From the IMG/VR virus record IMGVR_UViG_3300023178_002564, positions 1 through 33,839 of that record: 33,839 nt of DNA. One strand, written 5' to 3'. The stretch comes from a virus. The translations under genes were made by a program, and so were the position numbers. This document shows, piece by piece, positions 17,013 through 25,227 of the stretch (positions are counted from its first letter, which is position 1; every line of letters begins with the position of its first letter). Under the pieces are notes generated by a model, which ran no database searches, was not told where the DNA came from, and was given only the letters and a program-made list of their open reading frames with translations.

Positions 17013-18129
17013 TATTTGTATAAATCCTTGGATACATGTCGAAGCTGACGCCACTGGCAGAGCAAAACCGTGCTGTCTTTATAACAGTAATAAAGCAGCA
17101 GGTCATTTTAGTACAGATTCATTATCGCAAATTTGGATTAGCGAAGAAATGACAACACTTCGTAACGAATTTCTTGCAGGTAAAAAGCCTGAAGGGTGTA
17201 AACAATGTTGGGATAATGAATCTAGAGGAATACGAAGTAAACGTCAAGCTGACAATGAACGTTTTCAACACCTTTCTAATAGGATAGGTAATAAACTAGG
17301 AGTTCCTGTTTACTTTGATTTAAAATTAGGAACAGTTTGTAATTTAAAATGCAGAATTTGTAGCAGTTTTAGTAGCTTCAAATGGGCAGAAGACGAAAAA
17401 CTATTATACGGCGAAGTACTAAATCCTAATCTAAGAAGTTATTGGATTGAAGACGACAGTAGAATTTGGAGAGATCTTGCAAAAATTGTAGAACACATTG
17501 AATGGCTTGACTTTACAGGCGGCGAGCCTTTGTTAATTAAAAAACATTTTGAATTATTGGAAAAATGTGTTGAACAAGGTCATGCACATAAAATAAGTTT
17601 GCACTATAACACAAACACTACAATCAAACCTACCCAACGTATGCTAGACATTTGGAAAGAATTTAAATGGGTAGAACTTATGTTTAGTGTAGACGGAGTC
17701 GGAAGTCATTTTGAATACCAGAGACATCCAGCTGTATGGAAAGAAGCAGAAGAAAACTTGCGTTTTGTAAATGAACACAAGTTTTTACACACAAGTATTT
17801 GTCATACTGTTAATATTTTTAATTTATTATATCTGCCTGAGTTTGAAGAGTGGTTTAATACTTTAGATTTGCTAGAAGACAGATTATTTTTAAATGCATT
17901 ACACAGTCCAGCTCATTATAACGTTCAAGCAATACCAGAATATGCACATGAAGCTGTAAAGAAAAAGTTAACCAAAGAAAAATACCAACCTTTTGTAACA
18001 CAAATGTCTAATTATAACGGCTCGATAGAAAATTTCTTTAAATATACGCATATATTAGACAAACATAGAAAAGAGAGCTTTCAACAAGTGTTTCCTGAGC
18101 TCGATGCATTATTAAGAGGAGGATACTAG
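17005..18129 (+). CDS. Radical SAM protein with N-terminal Twitch-like domain (TTG start)
   Basis: This encodes 374 residues. The auxiliary half-domain is at the N-terminus: C5-INPW, KPCC (C23, C24), GHF, QIWISEEM, and C65-x2-C68. The radical-SAM core has C112-x3-C116-x2-C119 and TGGEP, with GGEP at 172-175. It is a close relative of the protein at 15127, separated from it by an SGNH gene. The start is TTG at 17005, chosen because AAGGAG lies 5 nt upstream and the conserved CxxPW element would be lost with any later start. It overlaps its upstream neighbour by 8 nt and ends one base into the next start. The substrate is unknown. Confidence 0.87.
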   Translation: MSNICINPWIHVEADATGRAKPCCLYNSNKAAGHFSTDSLSQIWISEEMTTLRNEFLAGKKPEGCKQCWDNESRGIRSKRQADNERFQHLSNRIGNKLGVPVYFDLKLGTVCNLKCRICSSFSSFKWAEDEKLLYGEVLNPNLRSYWIEDDSRIWRDLAKIVEHIEWLDFTGGEPLLIKKHFELLEKCVEQGHAHKISLHYNTNTTIKPTQRMLDIWKEFKWVELMFSVDGVGSHFEYQRHPAVWKEAEENLRFVNEHKFLHTSICHTVNIFNLLYLPEFEEWFNTLDLLEDRLFLNALHSPAHYNVQAIPEYAHEAVKKKLTKEKYQPFVTQMSNYNGSIENFFKYTHILDKHRKESFQQVFPELDALLRGGY

Positions 18130-19175
18130 TGTCTACACAAGGTCAAGATTTTTTTGATGAAACATGGTTTGACGATCACGTTGTAATTTTGTTTGATGCA
18201 CCTATGGAAAGTCTAGAGTGGGATCTTAAATTTAGTGAAGATGAACTACAAGAATGGATGCTTTCTAATCCTAGCGGAGATAAGCACATTGCTCAGAGTG
18301 TAGTTGAAGACTTTTCTGTAAGATCATTGATTACGCCTATGGGCGGAGAAAATAAAGTTGTACATCATTTTGAAAAAATTATGTGGCTTGTACAAAGTTA
18401 CTGTCGTGGAGGCTGGGCAAATCCTGTTAAAGCAGTAAATCATATGGACAATGGCAAATATCTAGTTCATCCAGGAACTAACAGATGTGTAGCAGGTAAG
18501 TTTTTAGGATGTAAAGTAATGCCTTTGATGCTTTCTGTACACAAAGGACAAAAAACATATAAAGAATTAGAAGAGATTGGTGTTGCTATAGAAAGTGAAC
18601 AAGATTTAAGAAAATGTCTTTGGAGCAAGTACGATATTGTATTTCGTACCGAAATTGAAGAAAAACTTTATGTAAACGGTGAATTCACAGGTGAGATGAC
18701 CAAAGATTTTACATATGAATTTTTGGGTCCTGATGCTTGGCCTAGTAAAACACTACCTACAAACTACGAAGGCTTTACTCAAACTAAATTGAATCAATGG
18801 AGTGATTTAGTATTTAGAAGTTTGCCAATGGTAGTAAATAATCCAAATAACGTTAACCTACACACTGATATGTTAAACTTCCAGTTTTATGATAGAACAA
18901 AAGAGTTGTTTAATAGTTTTGAAATTTTACAAAGTAATTTACAATTATCAGAGCTACCTAAAAAATGTGCATACAGCGGATTAAGCATACATTTAGAAAA
19001 AGAATTTTTAGGTGATATATTTGAGTTATTGTTATTTGTAGATCCACAAAATGCTGTAACATGCACCAAAGACAGGAAAATTATAATAGTAAATAATGAA
19101 CATCCTGCAAATCGGAATGGAATAAGTTGGGATAATCCGTTAATTATTCCAGATAGTTATGTCGACAAGTTTTAA
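18129..19175 (+). CDS. Hypothetical protein with a possible ParB-like segment (GTG start)
   Basis: This encodes 348 residues, soluble. The GTG start overlaps the previous TAG by one base and has an AGAGGAGGA purine run just upstream. Residues 97-135 read as ANPVKAVNHMDNGKYLVHPG, then TNRCVAGKFLGCKVMPL. This resembles the ParB/Srx core pattern (hydrophobic strand, Gly turn, G-x-x-R-x-x-A, then a strand with conserved Pro), a fold that can bind nucleotides. The resemblance is weak and the rest, with an acidic N-terminus and a C-terminal LFVDPQNAVTCTKDRKIIIV segment, is unassigned. It lies between two radical-SAM genes and overlaps the downstream one by 17 nt. It may be a regulatory or nucleotide-dependent partner. 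Confidence 0.55.
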   Translation: MSTQGQDFFDETWFDDHVVILFDAPMESLEWDLKFSEDELQEWMLSNPSGDKHIAQSVVEDFSVRSLITPMGGENKVVHHFEKIMWLVQSYCRGGWANPVKAVNHMDNGKYLVHPGTNRCVAGKFLGCKVMPLMLSVHKGQKTYKELEEIGVAIESEQDLRKCLWSKYDIVFRTEIEEKLYVNGEFTGEMTKDFTYEFLGPDAWPSKTLPTNYEGFTQTKLNQWSDLVFRSLPMVVNNPNNVNLHTDMLNFQFYDRTKELFNSFEILQSNLQLSELPKKCAYSGLSIHLEKEFLGDIFELLLFVDPQNAVTCTKDRKIIIVNNEHPANRNGISWDNPLIIPDSYVDKF

Positions 19176-20016
19176 TGTACAAGATCATATTAGTTATAGG
19201 AACAAAAGATACCTCAAAGCAAACATAGGTAATCCTTTATTGCTGGGTTTAGGTGTTGTAGAAATAAATCCTACAGAATTATGCAATCGTACTTGTAGTT
19301 TTTGTCCTCGAAGTGACCCTAAAGTTTATCCTAATAGAAATTTACAAATGGATATAGGTATTGCAGAAAAAATAGTAGCAGACTTGTCTTCTGCAAATTA
19401 TACCGGCGATATTCATATTACAGGCTTTGGCGAACCTACTCTTAATCCCAACATATTTGAACTAATAAAAATATTCAGCAAGTTTTACACAGAAACTATC
19501 ACCAACGGAGATAGGCTCTTGTCAGGACAAATTACACACCAGCAGTTTAGTGATGCTGGATTAAGCATGTTAATTGTAGATTGCTATGATGGTGACGAAC
19601 AATATTATAAAATGCAAGACTTGTTAAAAGATTGTAAAATTAATTATAGGATACGCAATCATCATGATACTGGAGAGCCAGAATTAATTAAACAATACAA
19701 CTATAACAACAGAGGCGGCCTAGTGCAAGAAGCAGAAACACTCTTTCGTCCTTGTTGGCTTCCTTTTTATAAAGCCTTTGTAGACTGGGACGGTGAAGTA
19801 AGATTGTGCTGCAATGATTGGTCAAGAAGACAAGAACCGTTCGGTAATATAAAGACTAAAAATTTTGCTGATATCTGGATGTCACAAAAATTTATCGATG
19901 TAAGAAATAAATTAAACAAGGGCGAGCGATCAAAATTAAGTGCTTGTAAAAATTGTAATACAAGTGGAACGCAAAACGGATTTGAAAGTGTAAGTTTATG
20001 GCAGAAAATTTTTTAG
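19159..20016 (+). CDS. Radical SAM protein with C-terminal SPASM domain
   Basis: This encodes 285 residues with the standard order of domains. The core Cys are C42-x3-C46-x2-C49 (CNRTCSFC) and TGFGEPT at 88-94 replaces GGEP, as in SPASM-type enzymes. The C-terminus carries an auxiliary-cluster domain: C199 (RPCW), a strand FVDWDGEVRLCCND with C217 and C218, FGN, IWMSQKF, and C263-x2-C266. This is the usual arrangement for SPASM/Twitch enzymes such as peptide-modifying or carbohydrate-modifying ones, in contrast to the four genes upstream with the domain first. The overlaps are 17 nt upstream and 19 nt downstream, so it is coupled to both neighbours. The substrate is unknown. Confidence 0.87.
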   Translation: MSTSFNVQDHISYRNKRYLKANIGNPLLLGLGVVEINPTELCNRTCSFCPRSDPKVYPNRNLQMDIGIAEKIVADLSSANYTGDIHITGFGEPTLNPNIFELIKIFSKFYTETITNGDRLLSGQITHQQFSDAGLSMLIVDCYDGDEQYYKMQDLLKDCKINYRIRNHHDTGEPELIKQYNYNNRGGLVQEAETLFRPCWLPFYKAFVDWDGEVRLCCNDWSRRQEPFGNIKTKNFADIWMSQKFIDVRNKLNKGERSKLSACKNCNTSGTQNGFESVSLWQKIF

Positions 20017-20978
20017 TGAAAGGTGAGTTTGAATGTTTAGAGTTTCCGAGATTAGCAAATGTTTTAGATTTACATTATGACGGCCCTCAGGCATTTCAAA
20101 TTTGCGAACATGTTAGCGGTATTGGTGAAATAGAAAAAGTAAATGATCTTCCTTTAATAATATTCCACACAGAAGGTGATTCAAAATATATTGATATAAG
20201 TTATTTCCAGCAACAAGGAACTGTGATACATTGTAATGCTAAGATTAGCAAAGGAAAGTTTTTCAATTATTGGGCATATGACTATCTTACACATATAAAA
20301 ACAAAAGGAGTAAAAACAAATAATACAAATACTTTTGCTCCTAAATTTTTATGTCTAAATGGTAGACCTGATTGGCATAGGTACTACACACTCCAGCGTC
20401 TTATGGATAAGAATTTATTAGAACACGGATTAGTAAGTTTTCTAAATAGATACGATCAACTTGAAAACGATGTATATTATCAAGAATTTAAAGATAGATA
20501 TCCTCATCCTACTGTTACAATAGATCATATGAGAGCAAATAAAAACAATTTAGTTTTAGATAGATCAAATAGAGAAATACACAAAAACGACAGACTACAC
20601 GATTCTTGGATATATGAACAAACTAGTATTAGTTTAGTAACAGAAACTTATCCCGAAGCAGAAAGAGGACTGTTTATCACAGAGAAAACATGGAAGCCTA
20701 TTGCTAATTGTCATCTAGCAATATATATTGGACAGCCTGATACGCTACAGTTTTTACGTGCATCAGGATTTGACACATTTGACGATATCTTAGATAACAC
20801 GTATGATACAATTAAAGATGATTTATCACGTTTTGAAGCAGCATACGATTCGTTAAGTAAATATCTTGCTAGTATAGACAACATAGACAAAGAAAAAATA
20901 CAAAAACGTTTATCAGCTAACCAAGAAAAGTATTTGAATATGAGCATAGATCACGGGCAGGTTAACACATGGGTTTAA
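19998..20978 (+). CDS. GT10-like (fucosyltransferase-fold) phage protein
   Basis: This encodes 326 residues. The C-terminal half has the sugar-nucleotide-binding signature of the GT10-like family: LVTETYP at 213-219 followed by FITEKTWKPI at 226-235, IYIGQP, and LRASGFDTFDDILDNTYD. In GT10 enzymes the corresponding TEK region contacts the GDP-sugar. An earlier landmark, FLCLNGRPDWHRYYTLQRL at 117-135, recurs in its relatives at 21781, 23090 and 31523. No signal peptide or membrane span is present. It overlaps the SPASM gene by 19 nt and the next gene by 10 nt. The donor and acceptor are not known; family membership rests on motif resemblance. Confidence 0.68.
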   Translation: MAENFLVKGEFECLEFPRLANVLDLHYDGPQAFQICEHVSGIGEIEKVNDLPLIIFHTEGDSKYIDISYFQQQGTVIHCNAKISKGKFFNYWAYDYLTHIKTKGVKTNNTNTFAPKFLCLNGRPDWHRYYTLQRLMDKNLLEHGLVSFLNRYDQLENDVYYQEFKDRYPHPTVTIDHMRANKNNLVLDRSNREIHKNDRLHDSWIYEQTSISLVTETYPEAERGLFITEKTWKPIANCHLAIYIGQPDTLQFLRASGFDTFDDILDNTYDTIKDDLSRFEAAYDSLSKYLASIDNIDKEKIQKRLSANQEKYLNMSIDHGQVNTWV

Positions 20979-21787
20979 AAAAGTTTTATATATTCGGTGG
21001 TTGTAGTTTTACAGACATGCCCGGTAGTTGGGCAAGAGTGATCCAAGAAGAAGTACTAGGAAAGACCCCTTCGCGTAATGTAAGTAAGAGTGGATCTGGA
21101 AATAGATTTATAGCAAACGCTGTTATAGACTGTGCATTGAAAGCTGAACGAGAAGGGTATATACCTGACATATCAGTTATGTGGAGTGCGCCTAGTAGAG
21201 TAGAGTTTCCAATACACGAAAAAGACACACCTTTTGCAAGTCAGTTGTTTAACAGAAACAAACTAGCTGATAATGATTTCAATCCTGGATTGTTTTGTAC
21301 AGAATCTGCACTAGGAGAGTTTCAACGTATAACAGAAAACTATTGGTTGCTAAACGGCGGAATAGTAAGCGAAAAAACAAAGTGGAGCGATATAGAAGGA
21401 ATTGATTTACAGTATGTTGATGCATTTAGATCCTATATGCATTATTTTTGGAATCAAAATAATATGTGGCAACAGACTCTAACAAATATTCTTCTTGTGC
21501 AACAGATGTGTGAATTAAAAGGTTGGGATTATAGATTTACAACATTTAGGGCATATGTAAAAGAATATAAAACATGGTGCGCTAACCAATTTGTAACCTT
21601 ACAAGATGAAATTAATTGGAAAAAGTTTTTATTTACAAATATCGAAGATGGCGGCTTGCGTGAATATACTTTAGATAATCTTAATACTTGGGATGACGGC
21701 TATGATAATCATCCAAGTCACGAAGCTCACAAAGACTTTGTATACAATTTTTGGTTGCTTCATCATAAAGGAGTATACACATGCTAA
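20969..21787 (+). CDS. SGNH-like hydrolase family protein, second copy
   Basis: This encodes 272 residues. Block I reads FGGCS13FTDMPG, with the nucleophile Ser in a G-C-S-F-T context; SGSGN at about 41-45 supplies the Gly/Asn block II; and near the end DDGYDNHPSHEAH fits the Asp/His block V, with His in an HPS context. Similarity to the SGNH protein at 16311 is limited to these blocks. It has no signal peptide. It lies between two GT10-like genes with 10- and 7-nt overlaps. Together with the first copy it suggests acyl transfer or removal on a glycan or glycan precursor. That is inference. Confidence 0.62.
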   Translation: MGLKKFYIFGGCSFTDMPGSWARVIQEEVLGKTPSRNVSKSGSGNRFIANAVIDCALKAEREGYIPDISVMWSAPSRVEFPIHEKDTPFASQLFNRNKLADNDFNPGLFCTESALGEFQRITENYWLLNGGIVSEKTKWSDIEGIDLQYVDAFRSYMHYFWNQNNMWQQTLTNILLVQQMCELKGWDYRFTTFRAYVKEYKTWCANQFVTLQDEINWKKFLFTNIEDGGLREYTLDNLNTWDDGYDNHPSHEAHKDFVYNFWLLHHKGVYTC

Positions 21788-23100
21788 CACTTTACTATCA
21801 AAGTGGAATGGATAAAGGAAAGTGGATACCTAATAGTGTTCCTAGAGAACTTAGAACTAGGGCCGCAGTAAAACAAAACTTATTTAAAAGTGTTAAGCCA
21901 AAATTTATTACAGAAATATGCGACTACCTTGATATTGAATATAAAAGGGTTACTCCAGACACTTGGGCGGGAGAGCCTGCATTTTATCATGTAGAAATTG
22001 ATTGGATAGATCAAGCATTTGTTTATAGAAATGTTTTTGAACACATTGATGAGCAGCCTTTGAATTTACTAAGAAGCCTAGATAGTAAATTAAAATTATT
22101 ACTTTGGTTTCCTAATGAAGGATTTACACTTAACATGCCAAGGTTTATAGATATAATAGACTTTTGTTTAAAAGACTTAGGTATACCTGGACATAAAGTT
22201 TTCTTAGTATTTGGTGATATAAACATAGAAAAGAACTTTAGGTATTGGCGCAAAGCAAAAGGATTACGGGAAATAAGTGTTTACGGCATGGATAGTTTTG
22301 AAGCTACTTATAACTATGAAATTACTCAAATGGATAGGCAGCCGTTAGACGAACAAACATTTTTAAATTTTGACGAACCTAAGCGTAAACGTTTTATTTT
22401 TAAAAATGCAAATCCTAGATCACAAAGAGTGTTTTTTGCTGCTGAGTTTTACAAAAGAGATTTGTTACAATATAGTTATTATAGTTGGTTAAACAGATAT
22501 TACGAACCTCACCTTGGTAGATTTGCAAAAGAGTCTATGTATAAAGACATTAGGAAATATTGTTTTAATGATGATCATCATGCTAGTTTAGAACAACCTT
22601 TGGATAAATTTTTAGAAGGTGCTCCTTATATTATAGATTATGATGGATATGAAATTGAACACGGTTTTAATCAACGTGCATTGATTAATAAACAGTACTT
22701 ACATACTGATTTTTCTTTTGTTACAGAAACAACATATGAACCTGCTGGTGATGAAGACGTTCTTTTTATAACTGAAAAAATATATCAACCTATTGTAAAC
22801 TTTCATCCTTTTTTAGTAGCAAGTCAAATTAATACACTTTCATTCTTACGAAAGTATGGGTACGTTACTTTTCCAGAGTTGTTTGACGAAACATACGACG
22901 AAGTTGAAGACATAAAAGTTAGAAGTAAACTATTAATAAGAAATGTTGAAAATATAATAAACGGCGAAAAAGATAAAATATTAGGAAGCCAGTATATCAA
23001 AGACAAGTGTGTTTATAATAGAAACATATTTTTTGAAAACAAAGGTAAACAAAAATGGCTTGATGTTATAAAATGGTTGGAGACTACACATGCATTATGA
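21781..23100 (+). CDS. GT10-like phage protein, long form
   Basis: This encodes 439 residues, longer than its relatives because of an N-terminal region (about 1-190) that lacks obvious motifs. The family landmarks follow: RFIFKNANPRSQRVFFAAEF (about 201-220), FVTETTYEP with Glu316, LFITEKIYQPI near 331-341, and LRKYGYVTFPELFDETYD. This is the same series seen at 19998, with VTET and TEK spacing preserved. GGAG lies upstream of the ATG. It overlaps the SGNH gene by 7 nt and the next GT10-like gene by 11 nt. The divergence from the other copies suggests a different acceptor or donor. Specificity is unknown. Confidence 0.65.
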   Translation: MLTLYYQSGMDKGKWIPNSVPRELRTRAAVKQNLFKSVKPKFITEICDYLDIEYKRVTPDTWAGEPAFYHVEIDWIDQAFVYRNVFEHIDEQPLNLLRSLDSKLKLLLWFPNEGFTLNMPRFIDIIDFCLKDLGIPGHKVFLVFGDINIEKNFRYWRKAKGLREISVYGMDSFEATYNYEITQMDRQPLDEQTFLNFDEPKRKRFIFKNANPRSQRVFFAAEFYKRDLLQYSYYSWLNRYYEPHLGRFAKESMYKDIRKYCFNDDHHASLEQPLDKFLEGAPYIIDYDGYEIEHGFNQRALINKQYLHTDFSFVTETTYEPAGDEDVLFITEKIYQPIVNFHPFLVASQINTLSFLRKYGYVTFPELFDETYDEVEDIKVRSKLLIRNVENIINGEKDKILGSQYIKDKCVYNRNIFFENKGKQKWLDVIKWLETTHAL

Positions 23101-24079
23101 TAAAGGATTTGATGCTACAACTATTATAGGTGTTCATGATTTAACAATCAAAGAAATGTTAAAAGCAAAATGTAAACCAGGGACTTCATTTATTAATTCT
23201 ACTTGGATAGAAAGAGATGATGATCTTAAAGCATTACTAGCATCTAATCCTGAAAAGATTGTTTGTTACAGTGGACCTGATTGGGAAAACAGGGTCTGTA
23301 GATCAAAAGCAAACGATGCAATAGGAAGTCATCCTAATGTAGTACGTTTCGGTAATTATGATGGTGATCATTATTTTAGTTTTTGGTTAGACTTTGTATA
23401 CGAACATTGGGACAAATACAATAACCCGGATTGTTTTGATATGGTCAATAATGATATCAAAAAAGTTTACATGTGTTTAAATCGAAAACCGCACATGCAT
23501 AGAGTAGAACTAATAAAACATTTAAGCGATAAAAATTTATTAGACTACGGATATATAAGTTTAGGAAAATTTGATAATCCTTGGGACTACAAAGGATTAC
23601 CTGTACCTATTACATTACCTGTAGATGTAAAAAATGAAGAAGGTGATCATGCAGTAGCAGGAACCGCAGGCGGAATTACAAATGATATTACAAGTCTAGG
23701 ACTTCGCAGTAATTGGAATTCTCACTTTCTCAACATTGTAAGCGAAACTACGATACATACAAATGTGTTCTTGAGCGAGAAGATTTTTAAACCTATTATC
23801 GGCTTGCGTCCTTTTGTTGTACTTGGTGATAATAACGTATATAAAATACTACACAGTTGGGGCATTGATACGTTTGATGATTTATTCGGAAAAGGATACG
23901 AGCATCAGTGGCATACAGATAGGATTAAATGGATTGGAAATATTATTCAAAACTACAAGCAAAAAAAAGATTTGAAAGAACTATTGATAAGCCTTAAACC
24001 TAGATTAGAACACAATAAAAAAATGTTGCTAAGAGCAGCAAAGAAGAATAGAAAGTTTTTGGAAGAGGTTAAGTTTTAA
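23090..24079 (+). CDS. GT10-like phage protein, third copy
   Basis: This encodes 329 residues. Landmarks are VYMCLNRKPHMHRVELIKHL in the middle, NIVSETT at about 215-221, FLSEKIFKPI at 227-236 (TEK replaced by SEK), and LHSWGIDTFDDLFGKGYE. Residues 175-205 contain a Gly/Asp-rich insertion (GDHAVAGTAGGITND) that the other copies lack. The C-terminus is Lys-rich and probably helical. GGAG precedes the start. The gene overlaps the upstream one by 11 nt and ends in TAATG with the dehydrogenase gene, so its expression is tied to nucleotide-sugar supply. The exact transferase activity is unproven. Confidence 0.66.
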   Translation: MHYDKGFDATTIIGVHDLTIKEMLKAKCKPGTSFINSTWIERDDDLKALLASNPEKIVCYSGPDWENRVCRSKANDAIGSHPNVVRFGNYDGDHYFSFWLDFVYEHWDKYNNPDCFDMVNNDIKKVYMCLNRKPHMHRVELIKHLSDKNLLDYGYISLGKFDNPWDYKGLPVPITLPVDVKNEEGDHAVAGTAGGITNDITSLGLRSNWNSHFLNIVSETTIHTNVFLSEKIFKPIIGLRPFVVLGDNNVYKILHSWGIDTFDDLFGKGYEHQWHTDRIKWIGNIIQNYKQKKDLKELLISLKPRLEHNKKMLLRAAKKNRKFLEEVKF

Positions 24080-25206
24080 TGAAAGTTGCATTTATCGGAT
24101 TAGGAAAGTTAGGATTACCTTGCGCAGAAGTAATTGCAGAAAAAGGTCATATGGTTAACGGTTATGATATAGAAAAGCGCAAAACTAACCGTGTACTACA
24201 GTTTCCTACTATAGAAGGAGCAGTACAAGGTTGCGACATTGTTTTTGTTGCAGTGCCTACACCTCATGATCCTGCGTATGACGGAAGAGCCCCGACTGCA
24301 CATTTAGAACCTAAAGATTTCTCTTATGATACTGTAAAGGAAGTATTGGCAGAAGCAAACAGGAATATGAATAAAGATCAGTTACTGGTTCTGATTAGCA
24401 CAGTATTGCCGGGTACTACTCGTAGAGAATTTATCGATCTTGTTACTAGACCGAGATTTGTTTATAACCCTTATCTTATTGCAATGGGCAGTGTTGCTTG
24501 GGATATGGTTAATCCTGAAATGGTAATGATAGGTACTGAAGACGGTACTGAGACAGGTGACGCAAAAGAACTTGTAGACTTTTATAAAACTATAATGGAA
24601 AACGATCCACGCTATGTAATTGGTACTTGGGACGAATGTGAATGTATCAAAGTATTTTACAATACATTTATTAGCACTAAGATAGGTCTTGTTAATATGA
24701 TACAAGATGTTGCACAAAAGCAAGGCAACATAAATGTTGATATTGTTACAGGTGCCTTACGTGATAGCACACAACGTATTATGGGTCCAAGTTATATGAA
24801 AGCAGGTATGGGAGATGGCGGAGCATGTCATCCACGTGATAATATTGCACTGCGTTACATGGCAGATAAGTTACATTTAGGATATGATATATTTGATAGT
24901 GTAATGAACGCAAGAGAAATACAAGCAAAAAACATGGCGATTGAAATATTAAAGTACGGTAACAAAATACAATTTAGCAGCGACAGTTACAAACCGGGAG
25001 TAGAATACATAGACGGTAGTTACAGTTTACTTGTACAACACTACGTTAAAGAACTGGGCGGCTGGGTTGTTAACGAAAATCCAAGTGTATTTGTACTAGT
25101 ACACGATGGCGACGAAGTACCAGAAAACGTTACAGTGTTTGATCCTTGGAGATCTTACACAGGTAAAAACAAGTGTATTCATTACGGAAACACTAGACAA
25201 AACTAA
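24079..25206 (+). CDS. UDP-glucose/GDP-mannose dehydrogenase family protein
   Basis: This encodes 375 residues and is the most securely assigned metabolic enzyme here. The N-terminal Rossmann fold has G-L-G-K-L-G at 7-12 for NAD and VFVAVPTP at the second strand. The central helix carries K191 and N195 (CIKVFYNTF), and the catalytic Cys is C250 in GMGDGGACHPRD, matching the family GxGxGGxCxPKD. Enzymes of this family oxidise a nucleotide-hexose C6 alcohol to the uronate with two NAD+. The C-terminal domain is shorter than in many bacterial homologues but retains a Rossmann-like strand pattern. It would give the operon UDP-GlcA-like or related donors; whether the base is UDP or GDP cannot be decided here. 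Confidence 0.85.
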   Translation: MKVAFIGLGKLGLPCAEVIAEKGHMVNGYDIEKRKTNRVLQFPTIEGAVQGCDIVFVAVPTPHDPAYDGRAPTAHLEPKDFSYDTVKEVLAEANRNMNKDQLLVLISTVLPGTTRREFIDLVTRPRFVYNPYLIAMGSVAWDMVNPEMVMIGTEDGTETGDAKELVDFYKTIMENDPRYVIGTWDECECIKVFYNTFISTKIGLVNMIQDVAQKQGNINVDIVTGALRDSTQRIMGPSYMKAGMGDGGACHPRDNIALRYMADKLHLGYDIFDSVMNAREIQAKNMAIEILKYGNKIQFSSDSYKPGVEYIDGSYSLLVQHYVKELGGWVVNENPSVFVLVHDGDEVPENVTVFDPWRSYTGKNKCIHYGNTRQN

Positions 25207-25222
25207 AAAAGTGTTGTATAAT
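25194..25222 (+). promoter_or_regulatory. Near-consensus sigma70 promoter inside the accessory operon
   Basis: TAGACA (25194-25199), a 17-bp spacer and TATAAT (25217-25222) match sigma70 consensus at 11 of 12 positions. The -35 box lies inside the last codons of the dehydrogenase gene and the -10 box in the only sizeable gap (21 nt) of the operon. Transcription starting about seven bases after TATAAT would begin at or just after the ATG at 25228, so a normal leader would be missing. Confidence 0.65.
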
Positions 25223-25227
25223 AAAGC

